NCBI GenBank assembly: GCA_009746045.1
Contig: RPFO01000275.1
Span: 62,001-126,000, forward strand
Length of the DNA: 64,000 bases
Direction: 5' to 3'
DNA from: Mesostigma viride
Taxonomy: Eukaryota > Streptophyta > Mesostigmatophyceae > Mesostigmatales > Mesostigmataceae
Shown: positions 44,844 through 54,335 of the stretch, in pieces
How the letters are laid out: each line of letters starts with the position of its first letter
Position numbering within the stretch: position 1 is the stretch's first letter
The notes under the pieces: generated by a model
What the model saw: the letters and a program-made list of their open reading frames with translations, nothing else
What the model was told of the DNA's origin: nothing
Databases searched by the model: none
Position numbers and translations under genes: made by a program

Positions 44844-47800
44844 GTGCCCCCAGGGGTGTGTAATGTAGCTGCTAGTGACGGCAGTGAGGGGCAGCCCCAT
44901 GCTCTAGTGAAAGAGCCTATTGGACACGATGGGGCAAGCTTGGTTACCACAGAGAGTATGCCAGCTGTAGCTGCAGTGGTTACTCGCCAACGTGCCCGCC
45001 ATGGCGGTGCTGAGCCTGAGGTAGGACCTGGTGATGTGGACCCAGGTGGATCTCAGAAGCATTCTGACCGTGCAGGACTGGCACAGGATGGTCAGGATGA
45101 GGATAGGGCTGGAGACAGTCTGACAGGCACGACCCTGGTGCCTCCTGTACATAAGGGATCTGTACATACCTTGAGTGCTAATAATGACAATAAAAGGTTT
45201 TCTCTCTTGTATGACATTGCCTCAAGGTTGCATACCATGTTTGGCCATGCAGCTCAGTCTTTGCAAGTTGCTAGACGGCTGGGAGGAAGTGAGTTGTACT
45301 CCATCTGCCAACAGGTTGCTCAAGCTTGCAAGTGCAGGCTAGTTGCTAGAAAGCCCAAGCAGTCTCATGCCAGGACTCCTATTTTGCAGCCAGGCCATGT
45401 GCAGGTAGATATTCAGAGAATCAGGGGTTTGAAGCTGCTGGTGGCAGTGGACAGATATACCAAGTACAAGACCCTAGAGATCCTGCCTGACATGGAGAAG
45501 CCTACATTGATTGCTGCTCTGAAGTTGACAAGGAGCAGGTACCCTGGGTTGGAGTTGTTGCAGTGTGACATTCAGTTTGAGTGCTGTGAGAACCTGCCAG
45601 AGTTTCCAGAGTTGCTGATTACACCCAGGGAGAGCCACGGCCAGCAAGGGGTGGTGGAGAGAGCCATCCAAGAGATCAAGACTGTGCTGCTGGTGGAGAG
45701 GATTCCAAGGACGTCATCTGCCATTGTGACATCTGCATGGCTACGTTCTGTGGAGGATAGGCTGAACCTCAGGACTCCCATGTTCTTTGGTGACATTGCC
45801 ATCAATCCTCTTATGCTGCATACCAGGATGCTGCCAGCTGATGCTGAGCAGGCATGGAAGGAGAAGCTAGAGGCCAAGTTCCTCAAGCTGAGGCAGAAAG
45901 ACAAGGGCTGGAGTGTCCTAGAACCTAACGTTGGACAACAGGTTGTTGTGTGGAAGGAACCAAGCTTTCCAGGGAAACGTGGCAGCTGGCATGATGGGGT
46001 GGTGACCCGAGTAGAAGCCGCTGGCCATAAGTGCTGGGTGGCCATTGATGGCTCCCAAGCAGTGCACCGTCTGTCCTGGTCAAAGATCCGTCCCCGGGGA
46101 GGTAATCAAGGAGACCTCTTCCAGGTGCCCGCTGGTGTACAAGGCGGGGGTGACGTGGAGCTTCCTGATCAGGGTGCTACAGCTGTATCGAGCCCTCAGG
46201 GTGACCCTGGCCCGGCCCCTGGGGTACCTTCACATACGGTGGTTGGGCAAGCAGGCGGACAGGCTGCACCTCCGGAACGGCCCGACACCAGGCCTAGGGG
46301 TGTGCGTCTATCAGATATTGTACAGGCTTTGCAAAGAGCCAAGAAGGAGCCTAAGGTGTCCAAGCTTGTCCAGTTGGATGAACCTGAGGTAGCTGCCATG
46401 GAGATAGATACCAATGCACAGGTTTCTGTCATGGGACCTCAGCATACAGGAGAACTGCTGGTCGGAGAACCAAGTTGCCCCTGGGTGTCTGATTTCAGTG
46501 GTAGGACGCATCTAAGGGTGTTGGGAGAGGTTACTGCCCCTGTCATGGGTGTGGATGTGACCTTCCTTGTCCTAGAGGACTATGATGGCCCTGTGATTTT
46601 GGGTCAGAATTTTCTGGGCAATCCTGGGATTTCTATCAGAGCTACAGCTCTGAGAAGAGATGGCTGGGGGATGATTCCCCTAGAAAATTTCAGGACAACA
46701 TTTCCAGTCAGGTGCAGGGCCAAGCCGGTCAAGGGTGTAAAATGGGATGAAGGGGAGGTGCCCCCAGCGGCCAGTTTGGTGATTCCAGCTGTGTTGCACC
46801 CCAGCAGTATTGGCATAACTCACAGGAGCCTTGCTGCACACTCTCCTTTGACATATGACCAGCTGGTCCAAGAGATGAGCTCGCCTACTTTGTTTGAGGC
46901 TTGGAAGCTCGCCTTCTCCAAGGCATTGGAGGAGTGGTTGCAGTTTGAGTGTGCTGCACCAACAGACAGACGTCCCCCAGCATCAAGGAAGCTTGCTTTG
47001 AGATTTGTGCTGAAGAGGAAGGTTGTGGATGAGGTATCAGTGCCCCATGTCAGGCCTGTCCTGAATGAGTATCACGGCACGGGGAGTCTGCCAGGAGAGG
47101 AGCTGTACACGCCAGGGATGCTACACGACACATGGAGAATTTTGCTATGTCTCTACGTGGGGTTGCTGAACAGGGGAGCAGCTATGTCATCAGTGCTGCT
47201 GGACTTCAAGAGGGCATTTTTAAAATCTGATCCAGAAGTGGCCAGGAGGGTGTGGAAGCAGGATGAGCCTTACTGTGTTGAGGTGCCTGCCATCTGGAAG
47301 CTGGAGCTGCATCAACAATTCCTGGTTATTCTGAAGGGCCTGGAAGGACTCAGGTCGAGCCCAATCATCTGGAGACTCACGCTGCAGGAAGCTCTGATCA
47401 GTGAGTGTGGCTTGAGAGTGTCTTCAGTTGATCCCTGTTTGCTGCTGGCCCAATGGGAGGGTCTGCCAGTGTATGCTAGTTTGCATGGAGATGATCTGCA
47501 TTTGCTAGCCCCCACGACCTGGCTGAAGAAGTTTATTCCTGTCATCAGTGGCAAGTTTTCACTGGGCAAGGAGCTGTGGCAGGAGCCCAACAAGCCTGTA
47601 GTGTTCTGTGGAATGCAGGCTACCCTGTTCAGGAGGGACGGGGAGTGGAGTATCAGGCTTCAGGCTGGAGGAGATTATAAACAGACCATTGTGAAGGCCT
47701 TGCCAGAGAAGATCACCCAGGCTGCAGGACCTGAGTTGAGAGGCATGTGGGCCTGGTTTGCCAGCATCTGTGGTCCGTCTTTGATGGTCCATAGCAGAAT

Positions 47801-48401
47801 GCCTGATGAGGTGCTTGAGGATGAGAAGCCTCGAGTCATAGCCCGGTTGGTGGAGAGTACCCCTGATCTGATTTTGTCTGGGATTGACTTTGCCCAGCCT
47901 ATCACCTTGGAGATCTTTGTTGACAGTTCCATGGATGCTCGCCAGGTTACCAAGGTCAGGGGGAGATCTGCTGCTCTGTTTGCTTTTTATCAGAGCAGGG
48001 CAAGTTTGTTCAGCTGGTACAGCAGACTGCAGAAGAGGGTCTGTATCAGTTCAGATGTGGCAGAATGCAGGGCCATATGCGAGGGGATCCAGTCCAGCCT
48101 GTACATAAAGGAGTTAATGCTGGAGCTGGCTTCAGTTACCCCTTGGACCTTGCAGATGGAGACGTTGTTGCTAACAGACAGCATGGGTATGGTCCAGTTT
48201 GTTCACAAGCAGCTGGCCAGAAGCCGGGACCTGGATTATTTGTTGCTGAAGGAGTTGGCCAGTTTGGTTGACTTGAAGCATATCCCTGGCGAGGAGAACC
48301 CTGCTGATGCATTGACAAAGCTGCCACACAAGGCCCCAGCCCAGTACAATGTACTGAGGAAGCTCATGAATGCTGACTGTCAAGTCGGTCTATCTGTCTA
48401 A
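44844..48401 (+). CDS. Pol of the Copia-like element (IN, PR-like, RT, RNase H)
   Basis: One long frame of about 1,185 residues. After a low-complexity start come an integrase zinc-binding region (about residues 128-165, HTMFGH…C..C) and the integrase core (about 180-290, VQVDIQ, LQCDIQ, GVVERAIQEIK). A GPVILGQNFLG-type retropepsin-like segment lies at about 540-620. A Copia-style RT (about 680-960, VLLDFKRAFLKSD, KGLEGLRSSPIIW, SLHGDDLHLL) and RNase H (about 1,020-1,165, IFVDSS, SSDVAECRA, HIPGEENPADALTKL) follow. Placing a protease-like segment after the integrase is unusual. Looks whole. Fossil-class element. Confidence 0.85.
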   Translation: MPPGVCNVAASDGSEGQPHALVKEPIGHDGASLVTTESMPAVAAVVTRQRARHGGAEPEVGPGDVDPGGSQKHSDRAGLAQDGQDEDRAGDSLTGTTLVPPVHKGSVHTLSANNDNKRFSLLYDIASRLHTMFGHAAQSLQVARRLGGSELYSICQQVAQACKCRLVARKPKQSHARTPILQPGHVQVDIQRIRGLKLLVAVDRYTKYKTLEILPDMEKPTLIAALKLTRSRYPGLELLQCDIQFECCENLPEFPELLITPRESHGQQGVVERAIQEIKTVLLVERIPRTSSAIVTSAWLRSVEDRLNLRTPMFFGDIAINPLMLHTRMLPADAEQAWKEKLEAKFLKLRQKDKGWSVLEPNVGQQVVVWKEPSFPGKRGSWHDGVVTRVEAAGHKCWVAIDGSQAVHRLSWSKIRPRGGNQGDLFQVPAGVQGGGDVELPDQGATAVSSPQGDPGPAPGVPSHTVVGQAGGQAAPPERPDTRPRGVRLSDIVQALQRAKKEPKVSKLVQLDEPEVAAMEIDTNAQVSVMGPQHTGELLVGEPSCPWVSDFSGRTHLRVLGEVTAPVMGVDVTFLVLEDYDGPVILGQNFLGNPGISIRATALRRDGWGMIPLENFRTTFPVRCRAKPVKGVKWDEGEVPPAASLVIPAVLHPSSIGITHRSLAAHSPLTYDQLVQEMSSPTLFEAWKLAFSKALEEWLQFECAAPTDRRPPASRKLALRFVLKRKVVDEVSVPHVRPVLNEYHGTGSLPGEELYTPGMLHDTWRILLCLYVGLLNRGAAMSSVLLDFKRAFLKSDPEVARRVWKQDEPYCVEVPAIWKLELHQQFLVILKGLEGLRSSPIIWRLTLQEALISECGLRVSSVDPCLLLAQWEGLPVYASLHGDDLHLLAPTTWLKKFIPVISGKFSLGKELWQEPNKPVVFCGMQATLFRRDGEWSIRLQAGGDYKQTIVKALPEKITQAAGPELRGMWAWFASICGPSLMVHSRMPDEVLEDEKPRVIARLVESTPDLILSGIDFAQPITLEIFVDSSMDARQVTKVRGRSAALFAFYQSRASLFSWYSRLQKRVCISSDVAECRAICEGIQSSLYIKELMLELASVTPWTLQMETLLLTDSMGMVQFVHKQLARSRDLDYLLLKELASLVDLKHIPGEENPADALTKLPHKAPAQYNVLRKLMNADCQVGLSV

Positions 48402-49188
48402 AAGCTGAGAGCTGGGTGCTTAAGTCTCTGGATATCAGGCTGGGAGCTTGATTGTACATAATCCTGAGCACACCTTGAGGGGTGAGACATGTCTCTGGTG
48501 TGGGAATGTCTGACATTGTCTCTGATGGAGAGATGTCTATCTGGGGTTTTCATCTCAGTCTGAGGTTTCCCCAGATCTGTGGTTTGTGGGCGGGGTTCGA
48601 TTCCCTGGTGCCGTCTTAAGGCGGAGTTTCACGGACTGGCTGACCCATCCACCATGCTGGTGAGGTGGCGACAGGTCCCCTGATTTTCCACGGTTGGAAC
48701 GAGTATGGGAGCTTGTGTTTTGCATGTGCTTCGCGTAGATGTTGTGTCTGGTTCGATAAGGGGCAGCAGACCGGCGCCGACTCCCGTCTGGGGGTCAGCA
48801 ATGTTTTCTGATGAGCTGTTGTGGGTGATCTGTGGGGTTTCGCCTAAGGTCCTGAAGGTTGTACATACTTCTCAAGTTCTTAGCTGAACACCTATGGGCT
48901 GCCACAGTTGGCCAACCTCTTGTACATGGGTAACACAACGAGCCTCCCGTGAAGGGATAGGGACTCATTGTAATTTGTTTGTGCTCCTGAACCAGTATGG
49001 GTGCTATGTACATATAATAAGGAATCCAAGCTGACTGTCATGCCCAGTGGGTTGTGACTTGTAGTCGGGGAGGATGTCCAGGAATCCAAGCTGACTGTCA
49101 TGCCCAGTGGGTTGTGACTTGTAGTCGGGGAGGATGTCCAGTACCCATTGTGTGTGTTTGTATGTAGACTTGTGTGAGCTGCTACAGC
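48402..49188 (+). other. Copia-like element 3' non-coding region
   Basis: About 790 bp with no gene. It includes an exact 60-bp tandem duplication and leads to the polypurine tract at 49,190-49,208. Confidence 0.7.
49021..49140 (+). repeat. Exact tandem duplication of 60 bp
   Basis: Units 49,021-49,080 and 49,081-49,140 are identical. Confidence 0.97.
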
Positions 49189-49189
49189 T

Positions 49190-49208
49190 CAAGAAAAGAA
49201 AGGATTGG
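49190..49208 (+). promoter_or_regulatory. Polypurine tract of the Copia-like element
   Basis: AAGAAAAGAAAGGATTGG abuts the 3' LTR start at 49,209; primes plus-strand DNA synthesis in LTR elements. Confidence 0.8.
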
Positions 49209-49908
49209 AGTTAACGCCAAGCGCATTGGCGTGATCCTGATTCGGCATATCTCTGCGATTCCAGCGGCACCGGAACGAGTTCATTCCGACAAGTATCAAG
49301 AAAGTTATGGCGTTCCGACTTCCCGGTCGCGCGCGAGCGCGAGCCGGCTGTTCTTCTAAGTCGGACGTGAATATTTGCCGACGACATATGGGGTCGACAG
49401 TAATTCCTGGGCTGACAGGAATTAGGTGCTGTACCTACGACGGTATTGGATTAATACGTCGTACGCAGGAAATAGGAACCTTAACCTGTGGTCTGTTGGT
49501 ACCGCAGGCTTAGTCCTGGACTTCTAGGTGCAGATGCAATAATCACTGTGGTGACTGTACTCTGTGGTCACTGTGCCTGTATGGCAGACCTACTGTATAG
49601 GAACTGGGCGCTGTACAGGTAGTGAATACTGTACCGGGAGTGTTATTACTGAGCCTACCTCTTAGGTTGCTCAGGACTAGCAAGCACAGTGCACAAGTAT
49701 ATAAACAATAGGCCAATGCCATTTGGGCAGATCTCTTGCGAGCCCGCCTCACGTGTTTTGCCTTGACTTGGCAAACGCGTGTACAAGCCTCAAGTGTGTG
49801 AGCGCTGTAGCATTATCCAATTTTAACAAAGCTCCGTTTCCAACCATATTCACACATTGCTGCATTGCAACCATATCCTTCACATTGCGTTTGCTAGGAA
49901 CGTTAACT
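49209..49908 (+). repeat. 3' LTR of the Copia-like element
   Basis: 700 bp, over 99% like the 5' LTR; AGTTAACG…CGTTAACT. Confidence 0.95.
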
Positions 49909-49972
49909 CAAGCCCCACTGCACGGGCCTCGAGAGCCAGGCAGTCAAGCCATGTCTGCACGCCAACGGTATT

Positions 49973-52440
49973 AATTAATTAATTAATTAGACTCGTGCTC
50001 CCGTTGGGGAGTCACGGAGCATTAACCCCGATGGATGGATGGATGGGTGCACACAATCCTACCGGTCTAATCTATCTACATTGGCTACATACTACATCTA
50101 TCTAACAACATTCTAACTACAACATCTATCTAGGCAGCCGCACGCTGCCCTAGGGGGAGCTATCTATCTAGCGTGCCTCCCGCGGGATTGCACACGCGGG
50201 CGCTTCCCCACTGGGGGGGGCTCATTGTCCTCTATGACCTGGGCCCACTTGGCCTTGTCCATCATCTTCTTCCAAATCACGGAGAGGCCTAGGCCCCCCA
50301 TGTCCTCTACTAGCTGTTCCTTGAAGGTGCGGGCCTTGCGGCGTCTAACATCACTGGGCCCAGCCCACGTCAGGAGGTGCCGGCCAGGCTGGGCTGGTCG
50401 CAGTCCTGCGGGGGGGCCACGTGAGGTGTCTATGTACCTGGTTGGTGCGAGCTAGGTGCCCTACTAGCTGCAGGCGGCGTTGCTTAATTGTGCTGGTAAT
50501 ATAGGGCATGCCCTGGTACAGGTCCTCATTGCGGACATGAGCAGCATATCCTACTCTGAAAATGGAACGCAGCATGCTGGTGACCGCGCCGTCCAGCTTG
50601 CGGGCCAGGTCGGCGGTGAGGGTCCACGTCTCGGCGCCATACGTGAGAACAGGAAGGACGAGGACCTTGAACAGGTCCTGTTTCTCGATCTTGCCCAGGG
50701 GCTTGCGCCACAGGGCCCGGTACTGGCGTAAAGCGTGCCAGGCGAGGGAGATGCGGTGGTCCACATCAACCTCGCAGCTAGGGAGCAGGCTGCCCAGCAG
50801 CTTAACGCGGTCCCGATACAGGACTCGAGAGCCGTCTAGGAGATAGAGGGGCGGCGCTGGGTTGGTGAGCCCAACCGCCAGGGCCTCTGTCTTCTTGCTG
50901 ACCTCAAGCCCCACTGCACGGGCCTCGAGAGCCAGGCAGTCGAGCCATGTCTGCACGTGCTCAGTGTCCTCGAAGAGGGTGGTGTCGTCTGCGTAAATGA
51001 TGTCTGCTAGCCGAATCTCCGTGTCCGCACCGCCATGCCAGAATTTGTTAGCAACCTGCACTCCTGGTTCCCTGCCCACGATGCGGGCAAATCGCTTGCG
51101 CGCCTGAATCATTACGTATTCGACAACAATAATGAACAGGTAGGGCGACAGCACGCAGCCCTGCCACACACCCTTCTGTAAAGGGCATGGGGGCGTGGTC
51201 CCGTAAGAAGTGCGCACCGAAGTGGTGGACCCTTCATACAGGTTGCGGATGACAGCAATCAGGGGGCGGGGGATCCGGAACAACTCGAGGATGTCCCAAA
51301 GCGCAGGCCAGAAAACCGAATCGAAGGCTTTGATGAAGTCCACCAGCACAAGGTGCAAAGGGGACTCACCAGGCTGAAGGCGTTGCAGTTCCTCCACCAG
51401 TCTGCGAGTAGCGAAGAGCGCCTGTACTGTGTTGCGACCTGAACGGAAGCCGTGCTGAGTCTCGCTGAGGTGACCGTCCAGGGCCGTGCGCAGGCGGTTC
51501 AGGATGAGCCGCATAAGAAGCTTGAGGGGGGCACTTTGAATGCACACCCCTCTGTAGTTGCCGGGGTCGGCAGGCGACCCCTTGTTCTTGTACAGCATCG
51601 TGCGAAAACTGTGTTGCCAGGCCGCGGGAGGTGGTTGCGACGACAGCAGAAGGCGGTTGCAGATGTCCCGGAAGAGCAGCATAACACCTGTGTCCTCGAA
51701 TTCGGCTGCAAGTTTTACAACTGCGGCCGGAATCTCGTCAGAGCCGGTGGCTGCGTCATAACGCAGGCGCTGGACCGCCTCCGTGACCTCGCGAGAGGTG
51801 AAAGGAGGCATGTCAGACGGGTCGCCAAGTGGGCCGACCAGCGGGGGGACTAGGTAGTCCGCCGCTGACCTAGGCGGGGCCGGGGGCCCTGCGGGGCCGG
51901 CCAGGGCGGCCGGGCGGGCGGCGGCGGCTGGGAGCAGGGGTGGGGGCGGCGCAGCTGTCCCCACGACCTCGGCCGTGGCCGTGGCCCAGGTACGAAGCCG
52001 CTTGGCTGGGGCGCCGGGGACGTCGTGGCGGTGGGGCCGGCCGAGGCCGTCCGGGTGCCCGAGGCGCTTGTACCAGAACCAGGCCCCCTTGCCGTCGTGC
52101 TTCTGCTGGCAGCTGCGCAGGTCCTTGACCATCTGCTGAGCATCTGCCTTCTCAGCCTGCTCGTAGGCGGCCCTCAGAGCTGCTTGCAGCCCAGGTTTGG
52201 CGATCGGATCTCTGTTGCGTCGGAGCATCTGCCTGGCGGCGACCACTGTCGGTGCGTGACGGTGGACAGCAAGCTGCCGACGCGGAGGCAAGGTGGGGAG
52301 GGTGCGGGCAGCCAGGCGATACTTGGCGGCGACACCACGGAGGATCACTGAAATATCCCCCGCCAACGGTATGCTGTGCACATTCTTTGACCCCAAGACC
52401 AGGCGAGCAAGTCGCGCCGCTCGCTTGGAGGGTTCCATTT
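49973..52440 (-). mobile_element. LINE B2, 5'-truncated
   Basis: Minus strand. The TTAA tail is at 49,973-49,988, followed by the hairpin, GGAT run and 3' UTR, then ORF2 up to just after the endonuclease. It gives the uninterrupted sequence that defines the Copia insertion site in LINE B1. Its 5' edge abuts the pentanucleotide tail of LINE A3. Confidence 0.9.
50164..52438 (-). pseudogene. LINE B2 ORF2, truncated and frameshifted
   Basis: From 52,438 down it reads the linker (RQMLRRNRDPIAKP) and then the RT with ADPGNYRGVCIQS, LVDFIKAFDSVFW, GVWQGCVLSPYLFIIV and IIYADD (about 50,990). YGAETWTL and RRLQLVGHLARTNQV follow. A 4-bp insertion near 50,433, absent from LINE B1 (41,331), shifts the frame so that the original C-terminus (GRHAR, stop at 50,164) is lost. 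The endonuclease is missing through 5' truncation. Confidence 0.9.
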
Positions 52441-52455
52441 AAAAAAATAAAAAAT

Positions 52456-52780
52456 AATAAATTAAATTAAATTAAATTAAATTAAATTAAATTAAATTAA
52501 ATTAAATTAAATTAAATTAAATTAAATTAAATTAAATTAAATTAAATTAAATTAAATTAAATTAAATTAAATTAAATTAAATTAAATTAAATTAAATTAA
52601 ATTAAATTAAATTAAATTAAATTAAATTAAATTAAATTAAATTAAATTAAATTAAATTAAATTAAATTAAATTAAATTAAATTAAATTAAATTAAATTAA
52701 ATTAAATTAAATTAAATTAAATTAAATTAAATTAAATTAAATTAAATTAAATTAAATTAAATTAAATTAAATTATAACAT
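52456..52780 (-). repeat. Pentanucleotide (TTTAA)n tail, about 65 units
   Basis: An almost uninterrupted ATTAA/TTTAA run of about 325 bp directly joins the 3' hairpin of LINE A3. The same unit, in only a few copies, ends LINE A2. Confidence 0.96.
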
Positions 52781-52818
52781 GCCTCCGTTGGGAGATCATG
52801 TAGCACATATTCCTTGAT

Positions 52819-53493
52819 CTGCAGAACACCGCAGGCCTCACCGCCCAGGCGGTGAAGGACATTGCCGCCAAGCCAGCCCCGGCTGGCCTGGCCGGCGATG
52901 CTCCTCCCATCACCACCTGGGCGGACATGCTTAAGCAACATACCACCTCCACCACCTCCGCCGTCGCAGCCCAGCTTCAACGGCAGACGCTTGACCTCCG
53001 CGAGGAGGCCGAGCTCGCCAAGCGCAGCCTCAACGTCATTGTCAAGAACTTCAAGATGGAGGAAGGTGAGAATTCCGAGAAGCTTTTGCGTGCGTTTGAG
53101 AGAGAAATCCTTGGTCGCATGGGCCTTAACGGTGAGATCGAGCTGGCCGCCCACCGCCTTCCCCGCTCGCGGGGTAAGGCAGGGCCGCCCCCGCTCCTTC
53201 TCACCTTTAAGACCCCGGCGGACAAGATTTCTTTTCTCAGACGCCGCAAGCGGCTCGAGAAGACTCTCTTCACCCTTGATGACGACTTGACCCTGGCGCA
53301 GCAACAACGGCGACGGGAGCTATGGCCGACCTACCTCCAGCTCCGGCAGACCAAGGCGGGACAGCCGGTGTACTGGAAGGGGGCGGCCATCTACGTCGGC
53401 CATAAGCCCTGGCAGGCGACCCCCCCCCCCCGCGGCCCCAGCGACTCCAAACGCCCCAGCTTAGGGGAATATAGCAGTAGTAGTGTAGAATAG
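52819..53493 (+). CDS. LINE ORF1 protein, 5'-truncated (RRM-like)
   Basis: The frame is open from the element's first base to the TAG at 53,491-53,493, 224 codons. No ATG begins it, so the N-terminus is missing. It starts with a helical, coiled-coil-like part (ITTWADMLKQH, then LDLREEAELAK). An RRM-like core follows (NVIVKNFKMEEGENSEKLLRAF, then PPPLLLTFKTPADKISFLRRR) and a C-terminal domain (LDDDLTLAQQQRRRELWPTYLQLRQ). This layout matches ORF1 proteins that bind LINE RNA. The match to LINE A1 ORF1 is partial, so it belongs to another family. No internal break is seen. Confidence 0.78.
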   Translation: MQNTAGLTAQAVKDIAAKPAPAGLAGDAPPITTWADMLKQHTTSTTSAVAAQLQRQTLDLREEAELAKRSLNVIVKNFKMEEGENSEKLLRAFEREILGRMGLNGEIELAAHRLPRSRGKAGPPPLLLTFKTPADKISFLRRRKRLEKTLFTLDDDLTLAQQQRRRELWPTYLQLRQTKAGQPVYWKGAAIYVGHKPWQATPPPRGPSDSKRPSLGEYSSSSVE

Positions 53494-53908
53494 ATAGACC
53501 GTGGCCATGTACATGTACGCCTCCTAGAGGCACTATCCCAGCTAAGCCACGCGCTTTACTTAATCATGTACATGTGTGCCTATGATGAGCCACACCCCAG
53601 ATGATGCCTGAGCTTTATTTAGTTCTGTTGTGCCTATGCAGGGAGTAACTCTCTGCTGAGACGCCATGCCCTAGCTTCTTTGTATAGCTATGCTGATCTT
53701 CCCCCCCATGACAGGCTCCCCCTTCGCTGGGCATAGCTTGAAGATCATGGGGATGCAAGTGCCCTGCTGCACCTAGAGCAAGGGTCCTTTACATCCCCAC
53801 CCTTGCAGGAAGTAGCTTAGGATGTATGATAGGCCATATGCCCCCTCTCAAGGGCTATGTGCTACATATACTCCCAACGGAGTTATGTTACAATTCAATT
53901 CAATTCAA
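52819..53908 (+). mobile_element. ORF1-only LINE-derived element (family D)
   Basis: Exactly flanked by TATTCCTTGAT (52,808-52,818 and 53,909-53,919) and ending in a CAATT tail. It contains an ORF1 frame followed directly by a 3' region of about 400 bp, with no ORF2. The last 330 bp also occur at 40,605-40,954. Its 3' hairpin CTCC-caac-GGAG resembles that of LINE A. Confidence 0.85.
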
Positions 53909-54150
53909 TATTCCTTGATGGATGGGTGGAGTGGAAGGAGCCGCGTAATCGAACTAACCTAACTCTAAGCTATCTAGTCTAGAAAATCCTAACTACACTA
54001 CTCACAAAACGCCTCCGCCGCTTGGGGGGAGGTGGCTTGCCCACAGGGGCTGGCGTGTGAGCCTTGACAATCTTCTGCCACCGCGGCTTGTTCTGCATGG
54101 CAGTCCAAAGAAGGGAGAGAGAGTGGATGCGGAGGGTGCCATATGCGCGT

Positions 54151-54325
54151 ACCATAGATATAGAAAAGGACTGATTTTAATTGTAGATAGCTTAGACCGG
54201 TAGGATTGCGTGTACCCATCCATCCATCCATCCATCCATCCATCGGGGTTAATGCTCCGTGACTCTGTTGATTGATTCACAGAGACCAACGGGAGCACGA
54301 GTTTAATTAATCCATTAATTAATGA
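54151..54325 (+). mobile_element. LINE B3, 175-bp 3' end
   Basis: Flanked by ATATGCGCGT (54,141-54,150 and 54,326-54,335). Contains the LINE B 3' UTR with an ATCC run, the hairpin, and a TTAA tail. Confidence 0.85.
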
Positions 54326-54335
54326 ATATGCGCGT

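Larger units (their letters stand above)
41806..49908 (+). mobile_element. Copia-like LTR retrotransposon, looks whole
   Basis: 8.1 kb, inserted in LINE B1 with a 5-bp duplication CAAGC (41,801-41,805 and 49,909-49,913). The intact LINE B2 copy shows the empty site at 50,905-50,909. The LTRs (706 and 700 bp) start AGTTAACG and end CGTTAACT, not TG…CA. They differ by two short indels and one substitution that I found, so the insertion is very recent. Parts are an upstream coding-like stretch, Gag with a zinc knuckle, Pol, and a polypurine tract (AAGAAAAGAAAGGATTGG) directly before the 3' LTR. It looks whole; I cannot judge expression. Confidence 0.92.
40521..49961 (-). mobile_element. LINE B1, 5'-truncated, interrupted twice
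   Basis: The duplication CCAACGGTATT (40,510-40,520 and 49,962-49,972) bounds it. The 3' end (left) has the TTAA tail, the hairpin GTGCTCC…GGGAGCAC and a GGAT run. A LINE-derived short element is inserted in its 3' UTR (40,605-40,954) and the Copia-like element in its ORF2 (41,806-49,908). Only about 800 bp of LINE ORF2 remain, plus a 48-bp stub at 49,914-49,961. Confidence 0.87.
52441..54138 (-). mobile_element. LINE A3 3' end, interrupted by an ORF1-only element
   Basis: Minus strand. It has the long pentanucleotide tail (52,456-52,780), the 3' hairpin and last 38 bp of 3' UTR (52,781-52,818), the inserted element, then the rest of the 3' UTR and the ORF2 C-terminus (53,920-54,138, PPPPKRR region). 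5'-truncated. Confidence 0.88.

Noticed and set aside
52361-52372. CGCCAACGGTAT inside LINE B2, matching the LINE B1 target duplication
   Set aside because: A single 12-bp match with no flanking similarity; treated as coincidence.
52781-53500. LINE 3' end in one orientation next to ORF1 in the other, suggesting a twin-priming inversion
   Set aside because: The exact TATTCCTTGAT duplication at 52,808 and 53,909 shows that an independent plus-strand element was inserted into LINE A3.
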